Source: an uncultured Lachnospiraceae bacterium (lineage in GTDB: Bacteria > Bacillota > Clostridia > Lachnospirales > Lachnospiraceae). From it: 57,750 nucleotides of DNA. The position numbers and the translations under genes were made by a program. The stretch is taken from the NCBI GenBank assembly GCA_910584785.1, contig CAJUDX010000017.1, positions 1-57,750 of the forward strand. Reading direction: 5' to 3'. Shown in pieces: positions 57,369 through 57,750 of this stretch. The notes beneath the pieces were generated by a model. It had not been told where the DNA came from, did not search any database, and was given only the letters and a program-made list of their open reading frames with translations. The first letter of the stretch is position 1. Every line of letters begins with the position of its first letter.

Positions 57369-57750
57369 ATGGATGTACTGGATTTAACAGCGGTGGAACT
57401 GGGAAGGCAGATTAAGGCTGGGCAGGTTTCGGCGGTGGAGGCGGCTAAGGCGGCGCTTTTGCAGATAGAGGCGACGGAGGCCTGTTGTCATGCCTTTATC
57501 CAGGTGGACAGGGAGGGCGCTTTAAAACAAGCAGAGGAGGTTCAGTGCCGGATTGAGGACGGGTCTCTTACCGGGCCGTTAGCAGGGGTTCCTATGGCGG
57601 TTAAGGATAATCTTTGTATTAAAGATCAGTGGACGACCTGCGGCTCGAAGATGCTTTCTGACTTTCATCCTTCCTATACGGCAACGGCGGTCGAATGTCT
57701 TAAGCAGGCGGGCGCAGTAATTTTGGGAAAGACAAATATGGACGAGTTTG
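57369..57750 (+). CDS. gatA: Aspartyl/glutamyl-tRNA amidotransferase subunit A (cut by the window end)
   Basis: The first 127 residues of an amidase-signature protein; the frame runs off the window. It starts MDVLDLTAVELGRQIKAGQV. The catalytic Lys of the Ser-cisSer-Lys triad is in GVPMAVKDNLC, and VILGKTNMDEF near the end is typical GatA; the serine region lies beyond the edge. GGGTGAGG precedes ATG 57369. It is 71 bases after gatC, so gatCA(B) is probably one operon continuing to the right. Confidence 0.95.
   Translation, partial: MDVLDLTAVELGRQIKAGQVSAVEAAKAALLQIEATEACCHAFIQVDREGALKQAEEVQCRIEDGSLTGPLAGVPMAVKDNLCIKDQWTTCGSKMLSDFHPSYTATAVECLKQAGAVILGKTNMDEF

Overview
The window looks like a chromosomal segment of an anaerobic Firmicute of the class Clostridia, most likely a Lachnospiraceae-type gut bacterium. 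The evidence is the SCIFF ranthipeptide precursor and its radical SAM maturase beside a TIGR04086-type membrane protein, a tyrosyl-tRNA synthetase under a T-box leader, a Csp-like subtilase, several secreted proteins with choline-binding-type cell wall repeats, many GTG/TTG starts, strong GGAGG ribosome binding sites, and promoters close to TTGACA-17-TATAAT. Nothing in the window fixes the genus. No rRNA, tRNA, insertion sequence or CRISPR array was seen.

Region 1 (1-18.5 kb) is a cell-surface region. A Wzz-type chain-length regulator with a degenerate kinase-like tail is followed by a tyrosine recombinase, a 48-residue coiled-coil gene, a zinc-ribbon/coiled-coil gene and a choline-binding-repeat protein. 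A tightly packed glycan operon (5.6-16.5 kb) follows: a thiamine-diphosphate enzyme, an NAD-dependent sugar epimerase/reductase, three family-2 glycosyltransferases (one with two catalytic domains), a polyprenyl-phosphate sugar phosphotransferase and a LytR-CpsA-Psr ligase. No flippase or polymerase lies in the window, so the pathway is incomplete here. A membrane-anchored HtrA protease follows.

Region 2 (18.6-34.6 kb) is mostly housekeeping: a ClpX paralogue, a Csp-like subtilase divergent from an LspA-like peptidase, a CBS-domain membrane protein, the TIGR04086 protein, scfA-scfB, then secDF-tgt-yajC, a HAD phosphatase, an acyltransferase, an RNA methyltransferase and a second choline-binding-repeat protein.

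Region 3 (34.6-43.6 kb) has a DEAD-box helicase behind a promoter and an early terminator, nagA, a polyamine transporter operon (XRE-cupin regulator, potA, potB, and a potC-potD fusion) and a lactonase-like beta-propeller protein.

Region 4 (43.7-57.75 kb) carries aroC between two sets of tandem repeats, rpiB, a divergent sirtuin-like protein, hisH-hisF, ung, uppP, a DAHP synthase, two secreted proteins of unknown role, tyrS with a T-box, a third choline-binding-repeat protein, mntP, gatC and the start of gatA. A structured intergenic repeat occurs twice after hisF and once, inverted, before gatC.

The observations most worth following are this repeat family, the promoter-plus-terminator leaders before the helicase and gatC, the ClpX paralogue with an altered RKH loop, the TPP enzyme/reductase pair in the glycan operon, and the shared coiled-coil motif in two convergent small genes.
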